Below are positions 7,779 through 16,576 of a DNA stretch of 64,000 nt, piece by piece (position 1 is the stretch's first letter; each line of letters starts with the position of its first letter). The stretch lies in NCBI GenBank assembly GCA_947304155.1, contig CAMZAD010000001.1, positions 124,001 through 188,000 of the forward strand. The letters are read 5' to 3'. The translations under genes were made by a program, and so were the position numbers. The notes beneath the pieces are model-generated. The model did not search any database. It saw only the letters and a list, made by a program, of their open reading frames with translations, and was not told the DNA's origin. The stretch is from an uncultured Candidatus Saccharibacteria bacterium. GTDB lineage: Bacteria > Patescibacteriota > Saccharimonadia > Saccharimonadales > Saccharimonadaceae.

Positions 7779-9077
7779 TTAGTCTTCGTATGCTTGTAAT
7801 ACTGCGTTTACGACCATTGACTTGTCGCCACGGATGACGGTCAGTGAGACGGTTTCACCGACTTTATATTCGCCGATAAGCGTTCCGAGTGAGCCATTAA
7901 CGCCGATCTTGATGCCGTTAACTTCGGTGATAATGTCGTCGTCTTTAAGTCCAGCTTTGTCAGCTGAGCCGCCCTTTGAGATGGCGGTTGAATACTTTGA
8001 ATCGGTGTGGAGGTAAGCGCCGAGTTTAGTACTGAGTCTATATTCTTCAGCGGTTTCAGCGTTGAGTTGGACGTAGCTGACGCCAAGGACTGCACGTTCA
8101 TATTTGCCGTTTTCGAGGACGCTCTTGATGATACCTTTGACTGAGCCAATAGGAATTGCGAAGCCAACGGTTTGTGAACTTGAAGCGTAGGCAGTTGCGA
8201 TGCCGATTACTTCGCCAGCAGCGTTGACAATTGGACCACCAGAGTTGCCACCGTTAATAGCAGCATCGGTTTGAATCATGTCGGTTAGGCGTTCATAATT
8301 TGAACCGTTTGAATCGGAAGCGTAGAGGTCGCGGCCGGTGCCGGAAATGATACCAGCGGTGACAGAGTTGGAATATTCGCCAAGGGCGTTACCAATTACG
8401 ATTACCTGTTCGCCAATGTGAATAGTCTTTGAATCACCGAGTTTGACTGGTTTAAAATCTTTGGCGTTATCAACTTTTAGGATTGCAGAGTCGTTTAGTG
8501 GATCGATACCAACGATTTTAACATCTTTGTAAGTGTCGCCGTTGCTTAGGGTGATATTGACTTTCTTGGCACCTTCAACGACGTGTTTGTTGGTCATGAT
8601 GTAGCCAGATTCTGAAATGATAAAGCCAGTGCCGGCAGCTTTGCTGGTTGATTCTGAACCGGTCCAAGATTGGGTGCGGATTTCAGTGGTAATTGAGACG
8701 ACGCTACTTGATACTTGGTTGGCGACGTCAGCAATTGAACCTTCGGTGAAGTTTAATGAATTGCCGTCGGTGCCGAGGCTGATTCTGGTGGTAGAAATGC
8801 CAGGGTTGCTATAGTTGTAAATTGAAAGCCCGAGGGCAGATAAGCCAATAATGAAAGTGAGCACAGAAAAGAAGTTGATTACACTAGATGTGGTTTTCTT
8901 CTCAGATTTTTTAGCCTTCTTCTCTTCTTTTTCGGCTGGTTTTGTTTCGACTTTTTCTACTGGTTTTTCTTCTGCTTTAACTTCTGGTTTTTCTTCGGCC
9001 TTAATCTCTGGTTCGGCTGGCAAAACTGGCTGCACTTCTGTGGCACTCTCAACTTTAGCTTGTTCTTCTTCTGACAT
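7779..9077 (-). CDS. htrA: HtrA/DegP-type membrane-anchored serine protease with PDZ domain
   Basis: Envelope quality-control protease. Residues 1-65 are a cytoplasmic Lys/Glu/Pro/Ala-rich tail; about 65-88 form one transmembrane anchor (SVINFFSVLTFIIGLSALGL). The trypsin-like domain has the triad visible as NKHVVEG (His), DPLNDSAILKV (Asp) and GGNSGGPIV (Ser). A single C-terminal PDZ domain (about 330-430) carries GLKDDDIITEVNGIKI. The organisation matches the HtrA/YyxA group of Gram-positive-type cells. A near-perfect AAAGGAGGTGG precedes the ATG. The 17-base gap to the upstream membrane gene suggests an operon with lepB. It likely degrades misfolded exported proteins. Confidence 0.93.
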   Translation of the reverse strand: MSEEEQAKVESATEVQPVLPAEPEIKAEEKPEVKAEEKPVEKVETKPAEKEEKKAKKSEKKTTSSVINFFSVLTFIIGLSALGLSIYNYSNPGISTTRISLGTDGNSLNFTEGSIADVANQVSSSVVSITTEIRTQSWTGSESTSKAAGTGFIISESGYIMTNKHVVEGAKKVNITLSNGDTYKDVKIVGIDPLNDSAILKVDNAKDFKPVKLGDSKTIHIGEQVIVIGNALGEYSNSVTAGIISGTGRDLYASDSNGSNYERLTDMIQTDAAINGGNSGGPIVNAAGEVIGIATAYASSSQTVGFAIPIGSVKGIIKSVLENGKYERAVLGVSYVQLNAETAEEYRLSTKLGAYLHTDSKYSTAISKGGSADKAGLKDDDIITEVNGIKIGVNGSLGTLIGEYKVGETVSLTVIRGDKSMVVNAVLQAYED

Positions 9078-9094
9078 AAAAATCCACCTCCTTT

Positions 9095-9877
9095 TTAGAT
9101 GTTAAATATTGGCTTACTAAACCATATTACGATAATAGTAATTAACGAAGCTGAAAAAATGATAGGAATTATAATTTCTTGCCAGTTTACTTTATTTTCA
9201 TTTTTGGTAATTGAGCGGTAAATGAATCCGAAAACGTAAGATAAAATTACGAGGATAATTGAGAGCTGTGGAATGACGATGCCGGTTCCGGCAAAAGAGT
9301 AAACAATTAGCCAGGCATGGCAGAGCCAGGCGACTTCAGCGGTAACAAGGCCAGCGAGTAACATGACGAGTTCGTAGTTATGGCTATTGCCTTGAACGAG
9401 AACGTGGCGGGCAGCGCCATATCCGATGATAAATGAGCCGACAAGTAGAACGGCAGAATCGAGTGTCGCAGTGAGAAGAACCAGTGCTGTGGTGCCGAAG
9501 AAGACGGCGCTAAGTGCCTGCAAATTAGTTGCAAGTTCATTTGATTTTGGCTTCAAAACTACTAGCCATAAGGTATAAAGAATCGATAAGATGACGTGCA
9601 TTGGCATAAACTTGGTGCCAGTACAATAAGCGATTAGGACAAATGATGCCCCAACAATAATATCAACGAGGTTGGATTTTAGATTTAAGAACCAATAACG
9701 TGGACGAACGGCAAACATGCGCCATTTCGAAAGAAGCACGAGGAGTAAACCTGGCAATGGATTTCCGGTAATGAAAGTAATGTAGATTGAACCGACCGCA
9801 AGAATGATGTTCAAAATGACATGAAGAAATGAGCTTAGGGTGTTGCGGCTTTTTCTAATAAATACGAAGTCTGCCAT
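9095..9877 (-). CDS. Conserved polytopic membrane protein of unknown function
   Basis: About 260 residues with roughly eight hydrophobic helices and short polar loops, no recognisable catalytic motif. The track start at 9940 would overlap lepB by 64 bases; the ATG at 9877 (MADFVFIRKSRNTL) overlaps the lepB stop by one base (TAATG) and is preferred. It lies between lepB and htrA, so it may serve protein export or the envelope, but this is context only. I do not recognise the family. Confidence 0.7.
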   Translation of the reverse strand: MADFVFIRKSRNTLSSFLHVILNIILAVGSIYITFITGNPLPGLLLVLLSKWRMFAVRPRYWFLNLKSNLVDIIVGASFVLIAYCTGTKFMPMHVILSILYTLWLVVLKPKSNELATNLQALSAVFFGTTALVLLTATLDSAVLLVGSFIIGYGAARHVLVQGNSHNYELVMLLAGLVTAEVAWLCHAWLIVYSFAGTGIVIPQLSIILVILSYVFGFIYRSITKNENKVNWQEIIIPIIFSASLITIIVIWFSKPIFNI

Positions 9878-10521
9878 TAGAATGTCCTCATTTGTGAGAA
9901 TGGGAATAAGCGCAAGATGACTGGGCCGATGATGCGGCAATATGGCACAGTGCCAAGGCCATAGCGGGAGTCAAATGAGTGGGTGCCTTCGCGGTTGTCG
10001 CCAGCAACGAAAATTTCGCCTTCTGGAACAATCATGTCGACTTCACCACTAGTGTTGGCTTTCGGGCCATCAGTGTCGGATTTTCGGGTTTCATCATCAG
10101 GGTGGAATCCATCTGGATACTCGTCGTTATAAACGGTCAAGACGCCATCCTTTACAACTACGCGTTCACCTGGGAAAGCAATGACGCGTTTAATGATGTA
10201 TTGATCGGTCAAAGCAGCGTCAGCATTACAAGTCAAAGGTCCAGTAGCATCGCCGTTAACGAAGACAATAACTTGTCCGCGTTCAGGGACATATTCTTTC
10301 CCTTGAAGGTGAGCGATTGAAACTGGAATACGGTTCACGATTACGCGGTCATTGCCATGTAAAGTATTCTCCATTGAGACACCAATCACGTTATATGAGC
10401 GATAGATGAAGCTATTGATGATAATTGTGCCGAGCACAATAAAAACCACAAAAACTGCTAGGCTGCAAATATCGGCTGCAACTGGGTGGCGCTGGAAAAA
10501 AGTTAGTTTCGCGGTTTCCAT
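9877..10521 (-). CDS. lepB: Signal peptidase I
   Basis: Removes signal peptides from Sec-exported proteins. One N-terminal transmembrane segment (SLAVFVVFIVLGTIIINSF), then the catalytic Ser region VIGVSMENTL, the catalytic Lys in QYIIKRVIAFPGERV, and the conserved GDNREGTHSFDSRYG box. 214 residues is normal. This is a canonical Ser/Lys enzyme, not the SipW (Ser/His) type that processes TasA in Bacillus; no SipW is seen near the TasA-like operon at 2.6-6.5 kb. An extended -10 element ends seven bases before the ATG, so its mRNA should be leaderless. Confidence 0.95.
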   Translation of the reverse strand: METAKLTFFQRHPVAADICSLAVFVVFIVLGTIIINSFIYRSYNVIGVSMENTLHGNDRVIVNRIPVSIAHLQGKEYVPERGQVIVFVNGDATGPLTCNADAALTDQYIIKRVIAFPGERVVVKDGVLTVYNDEYPDGFHPDDETRKSDTDGPKANTSGEVDMIVPEGEIFVAGDNREGTHSFDSRYGLGTVPYCRIIGPVILRLFPFSQMRTF

Positions 10522-10528
10522 ATACTAT

Positions 10529-10537
10529 ATTTTAGCA
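10529..10537 (-). promoter_or_regulatory. Extended -10 promoter of lepB (leaderless)
   Basis: TGCTAAAAT on the minus strand; seven bases separate it from the lepB ATG, placing the transcription start at the start codon. Confidence 0.6.
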
Positions 10538-10569
10538 TAGTTTGGCCAGTTTTGGCACAGAACTAATGC

Positions 10570-11829
10570 TTATTTATGATAGTATCTCTTTAGAAACTCG
10601 TTTTTGTATTCTTCAAATTTACCATTCAAAATTGCTTCACGAATTTCTTCGGTCAGGCGGATAATAAAGCGGACGTTGTGAAGGCTAGCGAGGTTGTAAT
10701 ATAGTTCCTTGTCCTCGAGACTGGTTGATTTCCAGAGTTCGCGCAATCTTCCGCAGGTGATTTTTTGTTTACAAGTTGGGCAGTCGCAGTGTTTGTCGAT
10801 TAATTCTTCGGAATCAGCGAATTTGCGGAGATTAATATCGCCATCCCTTGTATAGAGTTTGCCGTGGCGTGCTTCCCTGGTTGGCGCAACACAGTCAAAA
10901 GTATCTGCACCCATTTCGGCGCCAATTAAAATGTCATCTGGGCGAGAAAGCCCGAGCAAGTGACGAGGTTTGTTCTCTGGCAATTCTTCATTACACCAGC
11001 GCAAAATGTCGCCGAGGTCTTCTTTTAAGAATGCGCCACCAAGTCCATAACCATCAAAATCCATGGCACCAAGTTTTTTAGCGGTTTTTCTGCGCAAATC
11101 TTCCCAACGTCCACCTTGCAAGACGCCATAAAGTGATTGACGATAGCCTAAGTCGTCGCGATGCTTTAGGTGCTCTTTGAGGCTACGTTTTGCCCAGCGT
11201 TCGGTGCGGCGCAATGATTTTTTGTTGTATTCGTAACTGTCAGCAAGTGAAGTTAATTCATCAAAAGCCATGTGAATATCGGCACCAATGCGGCATTGGA
11301 TGCGCATTGATTGTTCTGGTCCGATGAAGTCGATTTTTTTGACTTTTTGATTTTCTGCAACTGGAAGATGTGACGTGCCGGATTTAATAATGTCTTCTCC
11401 ACCGAATGGATCCTTGAAAATGACGCCAAGTTCAGTGACACGAGCGAGACGCTCTTTGTGTGGAGTGTTAGTAACGCCTTTTTCGCGCTCCATACTAACA
11501 ACTTTGCCAAGTCCAGAGCCAAGCGACATAACTTGAAAACCGCCAGAATCGGTTAAAGTTGGGCCATCCCAACCAGACCATTTGGCGAGTCCGCCGTCTT
11601 TTGCGATGGATTTTGACTTGTTACGAAGATGATAACCGTTTGAAAGCATGGCTTGAGCGCCAATTTCGCGTAAATCGCCAGGTGTTAAATAACGCACGGC
11701 GCCGGTTGTACCAACTACCATGAAAGCAGGCGTTTTAATCTCGCCATGAGGCGTTTTAATTACGCCAGCGCGACCAAGTGTGCCTGGAATGCGTTTTTCA
11801 ATTTTAAAACCGAAACTATTTTTTGACAT
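10570..11829 (-). CDS. tgt: tRNA-guanine transglycosylase
   Basis: Exchanges guanine-34 for queuine or a precursor in GUN-anticodon tRNAs. The active-site segment DSGGFQVMSLG is clear. The zinc site is intact: CDCPTC plus a downstream SLHNVRF histidine. 419 residues is longer than the usual 370-390; extra sequence follows FKDPFGGEDIIKSGTSH. It is the last gene of a six-gene operon and follows the queuosine-precursor transporter gene with a one-base gap. Together they form a salvage pair; no preQ0/preQ1 synthesis gene is in the window. This is one of the few proteins here that kept its zinc site. Confidence 0.95.
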   Translation of the reverse strand: MSKNSFGFKIEKRIPGTLGRAGVIKTPHGEIKTPAFMVVGTTGAVRYLTPGDLREIGAQAMLSNGYHLRNKSKSIAKDGGLAKWSGWDGPTLTDSGGFQVMSLGSGLGKVVSMEREKGVTNTPHKERLARVTELGVIFKDPFGGEDIIKSGTSHLPVAENQKVKKIDFIGPEQSMRIQCRIGADIHMAFDELTSLADSYEYNKKSLRRTERWAKRSLKEHLKHRDDLGYRQSLYGVLQGGRWEDLRRKTAKKLGAMDFDGYGLGGAFLKEDLGDILRWCNEELPENKPRHLLGLSRPDDILIGAEMGADTFDCVAPTREARHGKLYTRDGDINLRKFADSEELIDKHCDCPTCKQKITCGRLRELWKSTSLEDKELYYNLASLHNVRFIIRLTEEIREAILNGKFEEYKNEFLKRYYHK

Positions 11830-11830
11830 G

Positions 11831-12475
11831 TTAGTCTTTGACGAATTTCTTGATTTTATTTACAATGACCATTTCAAGTGGCGACAAGATTGTTTCAAAA
11901 GCGAAGCCGAGAATGTAAGCGAAAATAGCTTGTTTGATAAAATCTTCAAATGGAAGCACGCCAAGGAAGGCAATTAATTCAAAGATGACGATATCGAAGA
12001 TTCTTGCAACGGCAGATGAACCAAGTGCACGAAGAAGGTATTTTTTCTCGCCAGTTTTGGCTTTGATTCTTTCGAAAACTTTGACGTTTAGAATTGATGA
12101 AACGACGTAAGCAATCAAGCTACCGAAGATGATGCGTGGTGCAAATCCGAGGACGCTAGCAAATTGGTCTTGCATTTCCCAACCTGGAAATGGCGGCAAT
12201 GCAATTACAATCCAGAATACGATTGCGGCAATTATATTTAAAATGAATGACGTGATAATGGTGGTTTTTGAAATTTTTCCACCATAAAGTTCGACAATTA
12301 AGTCGCCGAGAATGTATGAAAGTGGGAAGATGACAAGGCCACCATCAGCAGCGATACCAAATAAGTCCCAAAGTTTAACAGCAGCAAGATTTGAAATTAA
12401 AATAACGCCAGCGCTAAGTGCAGCAAGCAAGATTAATAGTTTAATTTTCCTCTCCGAGAAGTGCAGATTTTTCAT
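11831..12475 (-). CDS. yhhQ: Queuosine precursor transporter, YhhQ/VUT family
   Basis: Integral membrane protein (214 residues, about six helices) of the vitamin-uptake/QPTR family. AADGGLVIFPLSYILGDLIVELYGG is the conserved family loop, and SSAVARIFDIVIFELIAFLG matches the second conserved half. Family members import preQ0, preQ1 or queuine. The gene ends one base before tgt, which uses the imported base, so the function is well supported by context. Its start overlaps the upstream FMN-barrel gene by 35 bases and lacks a clear Shine-Dalgarno, so the exact start is less certain. Confidence 0.88.
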   Translation of the reverse strand: MKNLHFSERKIKLLILLAALSAGVILISNLAAVKLWDLFGIAADGGLVIFPLSYILGDLIVELYGGKISKTTIITSFILNIIAAIVFWIVIALPPFPGWEMQDQFASVLGFAPRIIFGSLIAYVVSSILNVKVFERIKAKTGEKKYLLRALGSSAVARIFDIVIFELIAFLGVLPFEDFIKQAIFAYILGFAFETILSPLEMVIVNKIKKFVKD

Positions 12476-12842
12476 GATTATATTTAAAGTTAGATTTTTC
12501 TCCTAGTTTGTTAGTATAGGTTCCGGTGATTTTTACTAGGTTCAAAGCCACGGAAGTTTCAGTATAGTTTTTATCCAGCAAATCAAAGATTTCTTTATTC
12601 ATTTCATTATCTTTTACTGGATAGGCTTCGGCGGTAAAACGTACGGTGCCATTTTCCATTGAAAAGATTTCGATTTTTGGATTCTTTAGAATTTGCTGGT
12701 AGACAGCTTTGTCGTTATTGGTACCAATAAAGAGTTGGCCGGCATTAAATACCGCCCCATCGAATGGCCGCACATGCGGCTGATCTCCTTCCGTTGTTGC
12801 AATATAAAATACTCCGCCAAGTGCGTCAGCTAATTCTTCCAT
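12441..12842 (-). CDS. Pyridoxamine 5'-phosphate oxidase-family FMN split-barrel protein
   Basis: 133-residue single-domain protein. GGVFYIATTEGDQPHVRPFDG begins the FMN-binding split beta-barrel, and QLFIGTNNDKAVYQQILKNPKIEI is the typical second half seen in small flavin-binding, NimC-like proteins. The substrate cannot be read from sequence; true pyridoxamine phosphate oxidase is longer and has extra motifs. Its ATG follows the stop of the AI-2E family gene without any gap (TAAATG), which implies coupling in the operon. Confidence 0.82.
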   Translation of the reverse strand: MEELADALGGVFYIATTEGDQPHVRPFDGAVFNAGQLFIGTNNDKAVYQQILKNPKIEIFSMENGTVRFTAEAYPVKDNEMNKEIFDLLDKNYTETSVALNLVKITGTYTNKLGEKSNFKYNHEKSALLGEEN

Positions 12843-13931
12843 TTAATTTTCCTCTACGACTTTCTTGATATTTGGATATTCTTCAACTAAGACTTTGATA
12901 CAGCCGGCAATTGGAATTGCGACGACACAGCCGATAAGGCCAAGTGTGTAGATGCCGATTGTGACAGAAATAAGAATTACAAGTGGAGGAAGTGCCATAC
13001 CTTTGCCTTGAATCTTTGGTGAGATAACGTTGTTTTCAATTTGGGCATAGATGACATAGAAAACCAGGAATGTGATAGCTGCCCAAAGTGAGCTTGGAAG
13101 GAGGAGAAGTGTAACGAGGACAGAAGTGATGATTGGGCCAAACATTGGGATTAAGTAGAAGAAGGCTGCGATGAGGCCAAGTGGAATGGCGAGGCTTGTG
13201 GAGAAGCCGAAGCAGAGTGAGAAAATGAGGATGCTAAAGCCGACAACTACACCGTCTAGGATTGCGACGAGAAGTTGACCAGAAGCGTATTTAGCAATAA
13301 CTGAAGCCATGCGATCAATTACACGGCGCCAAACCTTGCTTGCTTCTTTGTCTTTCCCTTCTGTGATAGACCAAAGTTTATTCATTAAATCTGGGCCTTG
13401 GAGCATGAAGAGGATAGTTAGGACGATGACGAGGATGATGCCAGTAAGGGTGCTACCGATAGTGCCGATGCTGTTAATTGTGAGATTTGAAAGGTCTTTT
13501 ACGAAGGCTTGTGAAGATTCCTTAACGCCAGAAATGATTTGTTCACGCAAATTTGGAACGCCAAATTGGTTGCCGAATTTATTAATAGAATCATTATTTA
13601 AGATGCCATTAATCTGTTCTGGAACGTTGCTAATGAATTTTGAGGTTTCATTAAAAATCACTGGGCCAACAAAACCAATCACGGCGGCAAGTGCCAAAAC
13701 TACAATTACAACTGCACCGACTGATGAAAGTGAACGACGCTCCTTCGATTTGTCGATACGGTCAAGCTGTCTTGCGAGCGGACGAAGGGCGACCGCGAAA
13801 AAGACCGCAATTAAAACGATGATAATGCCAGTCATAGCTTTGAAGATAAAAAATCCGGCAGCTACGAAGGCTAAAATGACGAGCCAAAAACGCACAAACG
13901 TTTTGGTCTCAACCTCGATTGATTTACTCAC
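12843..13931 (-). CDS. AI-2E transporter family (PerM-type) membrane protein
   Basis: 362 residues with about eight transmembrane helices. The C-terminal block QIENNVISPKIQGKGMALPPL, then GLIGCVVAIPIAG, is the signature of the AI-2E/PerM exporter family. Family members include autoinducer exporters and Na+/H+ or bulky-solute transporters, so the substrate is open. The start is GTG, three bases after GGAGG; ATG in another frame overlaps it but runs into TGA. It belongs to the operon after cysS (27-base gap). Confidence 0.88.
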   Translation of the reverse strand: MSKSIEVETKTFVRFWLVILAFVAAGFFIFKAMTGIIIVLIAVFFAVALRPLARQLDRIDKSKERRSLSSVGAVVIVVLALAAVIGFVGPVIFNETSKFISNVPEQINGILNNDSINKFGNQFGVPNLREQIISGVKESSQAFVKDLSNLTINSIGTIGSTLTGIILVIVLTILFMLQGPDLMNKLWSITEGKDKEASKVWRRVIDRMASVIAKYASGQLLVAILDGVVVGFSILIFSLCFGFSTSLAIPLGLIAAFFYLIPMFGPIITSVLVTLLLLPSSLWAAITFLVFYVIYAQIENNVISPKIQGKGMALPPLVILISVTIGIYTLGLIGCVVAIPIAGCIKVLVEEYPNIKKVVEEN

Positions 13932-13958
13932 ATTCCTCCTTTTTTATTTAGTATAACA

Positions 13959-15308
13959 CTACTTTAAGTATTCCCAAATTGGGCCATTTTCGGTGTCTTT
14001 CACCGAGATATTTTGTTTTGCGAGTTCGTCGCGAATTTGGTCGGCGAGCTCATAATTTTTTTCTGCGCGCGCAGCAGTGCGGTCATTGATAAGTTTTTTG
14101 GTTTCTTCTGATAATTCTTTAATATCGTCTGTGATTTTTAATCCAAATAATTCGTCAATAAATTGCCAGTCTTTGAAACTCAAATTATTGTTGTCGATGA
14201 TACTAAATGCTTCAGCAGAATTTAGGTTATTTGAAACAGCGTCGAGCACTAATTTTTGGACGTCAGATTCTGGGTCAATTTTTCCAAGTTGGAAGGCCTC
14301 AGCAGCGCGATTAATCCACTTAAGTCTACGAGTTTTGGCAGCTTTTAAGTCGTCAAAACTGAAGTTACGATCACCTTGGTAATGGCCTTGGTAAACCCAC
14401 ATTTTATAATCGAGTGGTGAGAAATCTTTTTCAATTAATTGATAAATTGTGTAGGTATTACCGAGTGATTTACTAATTTTTTGATTGTCGATTGTGATGA
14501 AATCACAGTGCATCCAAATGTTGCTCAAAGTCTTTTCAAAAGCAGCTTCGGATTGAGCGATTTCGTTGGTGTGATGAACTGGAATATGGTCAATGCCACC
14601 GGTATGGATGTCGATAGTTTCACCAAGTTCTTCGTGAATAATGGTTGAACATTCAATGTGCCAGCCTGGATAACCTGGGCGACCTAAATAATCCCAGCGC
14701 ATAGCGTGGTCTTCGCCTGGTTTAATGAATTTCCAAACTGCGAAGTCGGCAACGTTGCGTTTTTCGTCGCTAAATTCAACGCGTGCACCGGCTTTTAGCT
14801 GGTCAAGATTTAATCTTGCAAAGTCGGCATAATTTTTGAATTTTGAAGTGTCAAAGTAGATGCCGTCAGCGGTTTCGTAGGTGTAGCCTTTTTTGGTTAA
14901 TTCGTCGATGATAGCAATATCTTGTTTGATGTAGTCGGTTGCGCGGCAGATTTTTGCAGGCTCAAGTAAATTTAGCTTATGAAAACCATCAAGGAAAATA
15001 TTTGAATAAAATTCAGCGATTTCCCAAACGGTTTTATGCTCACGTTTTGCACCTTTTTCGAGTTTGTCATCACCTTCGTCGGCATCAGAAGTTAAATGAC
15101 CAACGTCGGTGAGATTCAAAATACGTTTTGGAGTGTAGCCATTTTTAATGAGAGTGCGAATAAGTAAGTCCCAATAAATATAACTTGCATAGTTGCCAAT
15201 ATGTGGGTAGTCGTAGACGGTTGGGCCACAGGTATAGATTTTGACTTCGTCAGGATTAATTGGTTTAAATTCTTCAATACTTTTTGATTTAGTGTTAAAT
15301 AGTTTCAT
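13959..15308 (-). CDS. cysS: Cysteinyl-tRNA synthetase
   Basis: Class I synthetase. The HIGH motif appears as YDYPHIGNYASY, preceded by the zinc-ligand cysteine in TCGPTVYDY; the other zinc ligands are in WHIECSTI and PVHHTNEIAQSEAA. The KMSKS loop reads KISKSLGNT. Length of about 449 residues is normal. The track begins at a TTG (15323), but the ATG at 15308 has GGAAG at a good distance and the upstream gene ends just two bases before. Second gene of the DHH-cysS-PerM-FMN-yhhQ-tgt operon. Confidence 0.96.
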   Translation of the reverse strand: MKLFNTKSKSIEEFKPINPDEVKIYTCGPTVYDYPHIGNYASYIYWDLLIRTLIKNGYTPKRILNLTDVGHLTSDADEGDDKLEKGAKREHKTVWEIAEFYSNIFLDGFHKLNLLEPAKICRATDYIKQDIAIIDELTKKGYTYETADGIYFDTSKFKNYADFARLNLDQLKAGARVEFSDEKRNVADFAVWKFIKPGEDHAMRWDYLGRPGYPGWHIECSTIIHEELGETIDIHTGGIDHIPVHHTNEIAQSEAAFEKTLSNIWMHCDFITIDNQKISKSLGNTYTIYQLIEKDFSPLDYKMWVYQGHYQGDRNFSFDDLKAAKTRRLKWINRAAEAFQLGKIDPESDVQKLVLDAVSNNLNSAEAFSIIDNNNLSFKDWQFIDELFGLKITDDIKELSEETKKLINDRTAARAEKNYELADQIRDELAKQNISVKDTENGPIWEYLK

Positions 15309-15309
15309 A

Positions 15310-16326
15310 TTAAAAACTTCCAAATGATGTTGTTTCGTTAGTATTGTCTGATTGATAATCTTTCAAAAGGTCGTTACAACAACGGACCAAATCTTTAATA
15401 CAGTCATCATAGGATAAATCGTAAGTTCTAAATCCAGCGGCATATTGATGTCCGCCGCCACCAAAGAATCCAGCAACTTTGTCTGCGATTGGCTCGGAAG
15501 TGCGGATTTTGCCAGTGATTTTGCCGTCAGGATAAGTTTTAATTGCCACAGCAACTTTGACGCCTTCAACCATGCGCATTTCTTCCAAAATTAAGACGTT
15601 TGGATTATATTCGTCAGAATATTCTTGGATGTCGTCCCATGGAATATGAACAGTTGCGAGTTCGCCGTCGAGCGAGTAGTCGATGCGCTTAATTAAGTCA
15701 GCTTTGTAATCGAGAATTCTTTGAGACTTCTTCATGAATTCTTTGCGATGTTCTTCAAGGTCGCTAACGTTAGCGCCGAGTTCAGTGAGTTCAGCGGCGA
15801 TTCTAAAATCTTCAGCAGTGACGCTAGCCGTAGTGAGGCCTAAGGTATCAGAAAGGATGCCGTTGAAAATGTTTTCGGCAGCGTCTTTTGAAATTTCAAT
15901 TCCCTGGTCTTTAGCGATTTTGTAAATCAAGGTGCAGCAAGCTGGCAAAACTTCAATGATTGATTCGTGTGGGAATTCTAAGTCATCTTCGGTTTCGTGG
16001 TGATCAAGCACAAAAACTGGTTTAGTATAAAGAATGTTTTTAACTACTTGGTCGTCTAATAGTTTTGAAAGCAAAACGGTTGCGGCGGTATCTACGATAA
16101 TGTAGCCGTCGGCATTAAACGTGAAGTCTTTCGAAACGCGAGACCAGCCTTCAAAATAGTGTAAATATTTTGGAATGTCAACCGGGCAATAAAGTGAAAC
16201 TTCTTTGTCTTTTAATAAATATTCAAGTGCGATTGCGGAACCCAAAGAATCGCCGTCCGGGTTTTCGGCCTGGATGACGCAGATTTTGTTTTTATCTTTT
16301 AGAAATTCTGAAAAATTATTATACAT
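15310..16326 (-). CDS. DHH/DHHA1 family phosphoesterase (NrnA-like)
   Basis: 338 residues. Metal-binding residues are seen in AENPDGDSLGSAIALEYLL, VDTAA and the DHH box VLDHHETEDD. The C-terminal DHHA1 domain ends in FGGGGHQYAAGFRTY. This layout is that of NrnA-type enzymes (nanoRNase, pAp phosphatase) or cyclic-di-AMP/pGpG hydrolases. The DGD sequence replaces the usual NPDGDAIGS closely enough to be active. First gene of the six-gene operon, with an extended -10 element seven bases before the ATG. Confidence 0.88.
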   Translation of the reverse strand: MYNNFSEFLKDKNKICVIQAENPDGDSLGSAIALEYLLKDKEVSLYCPVDIPKYLHYFEGWSRVSKDFTFNADGYIIVDTAATVLLSKLLDDQVVKNILYTKPVFVLDHHETEDDLEFPHESIIEVLPACCTLIYKIAKDQGIEISKDAAENIFNGILSDTLGLTTASVTAEDFRIAAELTELGANVSDLEEHRKEFMKKSQRILDYKADLIKRIDYSLDGELATVHIPWDDIQEYSDEYNPNVLILEEMRMVEGVKVAVAIKTYPDGKITGKIRTSEPIADKVAGFFGGGGHQYAAGFRTYDLSYDDCIKDLVRCCNDLLKDYQSDNTNETTSFGSF

Positions 16327-16333
16327 CTCTTAT

Positions 16334-16342
16334 ATTATAGCA
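16334..16342 (-). promoter_or_regulatory. Extended -10 promoter of the DHH-cysS-tgt operon (leaderless)
   Basis: TGCTATAAT on the minus strand, seven bases before the ATG of the DHH gene. Confidence 0.65.
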
Positions 16343-16354
16343 TAAAAGAGTGTT

Positions 16355-16576
16355 TTATTTCTTGGAGTTTTTTATGTTATCCAAGGTCTTTAGTTTACGT
16401 TTGGTTTTGATGATTTCAATTAATAAAATGATTAAGAAAATTAGAAGTCCGACAATGCAAGTGATGTTAAAAACAATTACGCCAGTCCAGCCAAAAATTA
16501 GAGCGATTAAAACAAAAAGCAGTAAATAATCGCCAAGGATTTTTAGGATGGATTTTTTGTCGAGTTTATGTGGCAT
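16355..16576 (-). CDS. Small two-helix membrane protein
   Basis: 73 residues with two hydrophobic helices (YLLLFVLIALIFGWTGVIVF and CIVGLLIFLIILLIEII) and basic ends. The ATG overlaps the recR stop by one base (TAATG), so it is coupled to recR. No family recognised. Confidence 0.65.
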   Translation of the reverse strand: MPHKLDKKSILKILGDYLLLFVLIALIFGWTGVIVFNITCIVGLLIFLIILLIEIIKTKRKLKTLDNIKNSKK

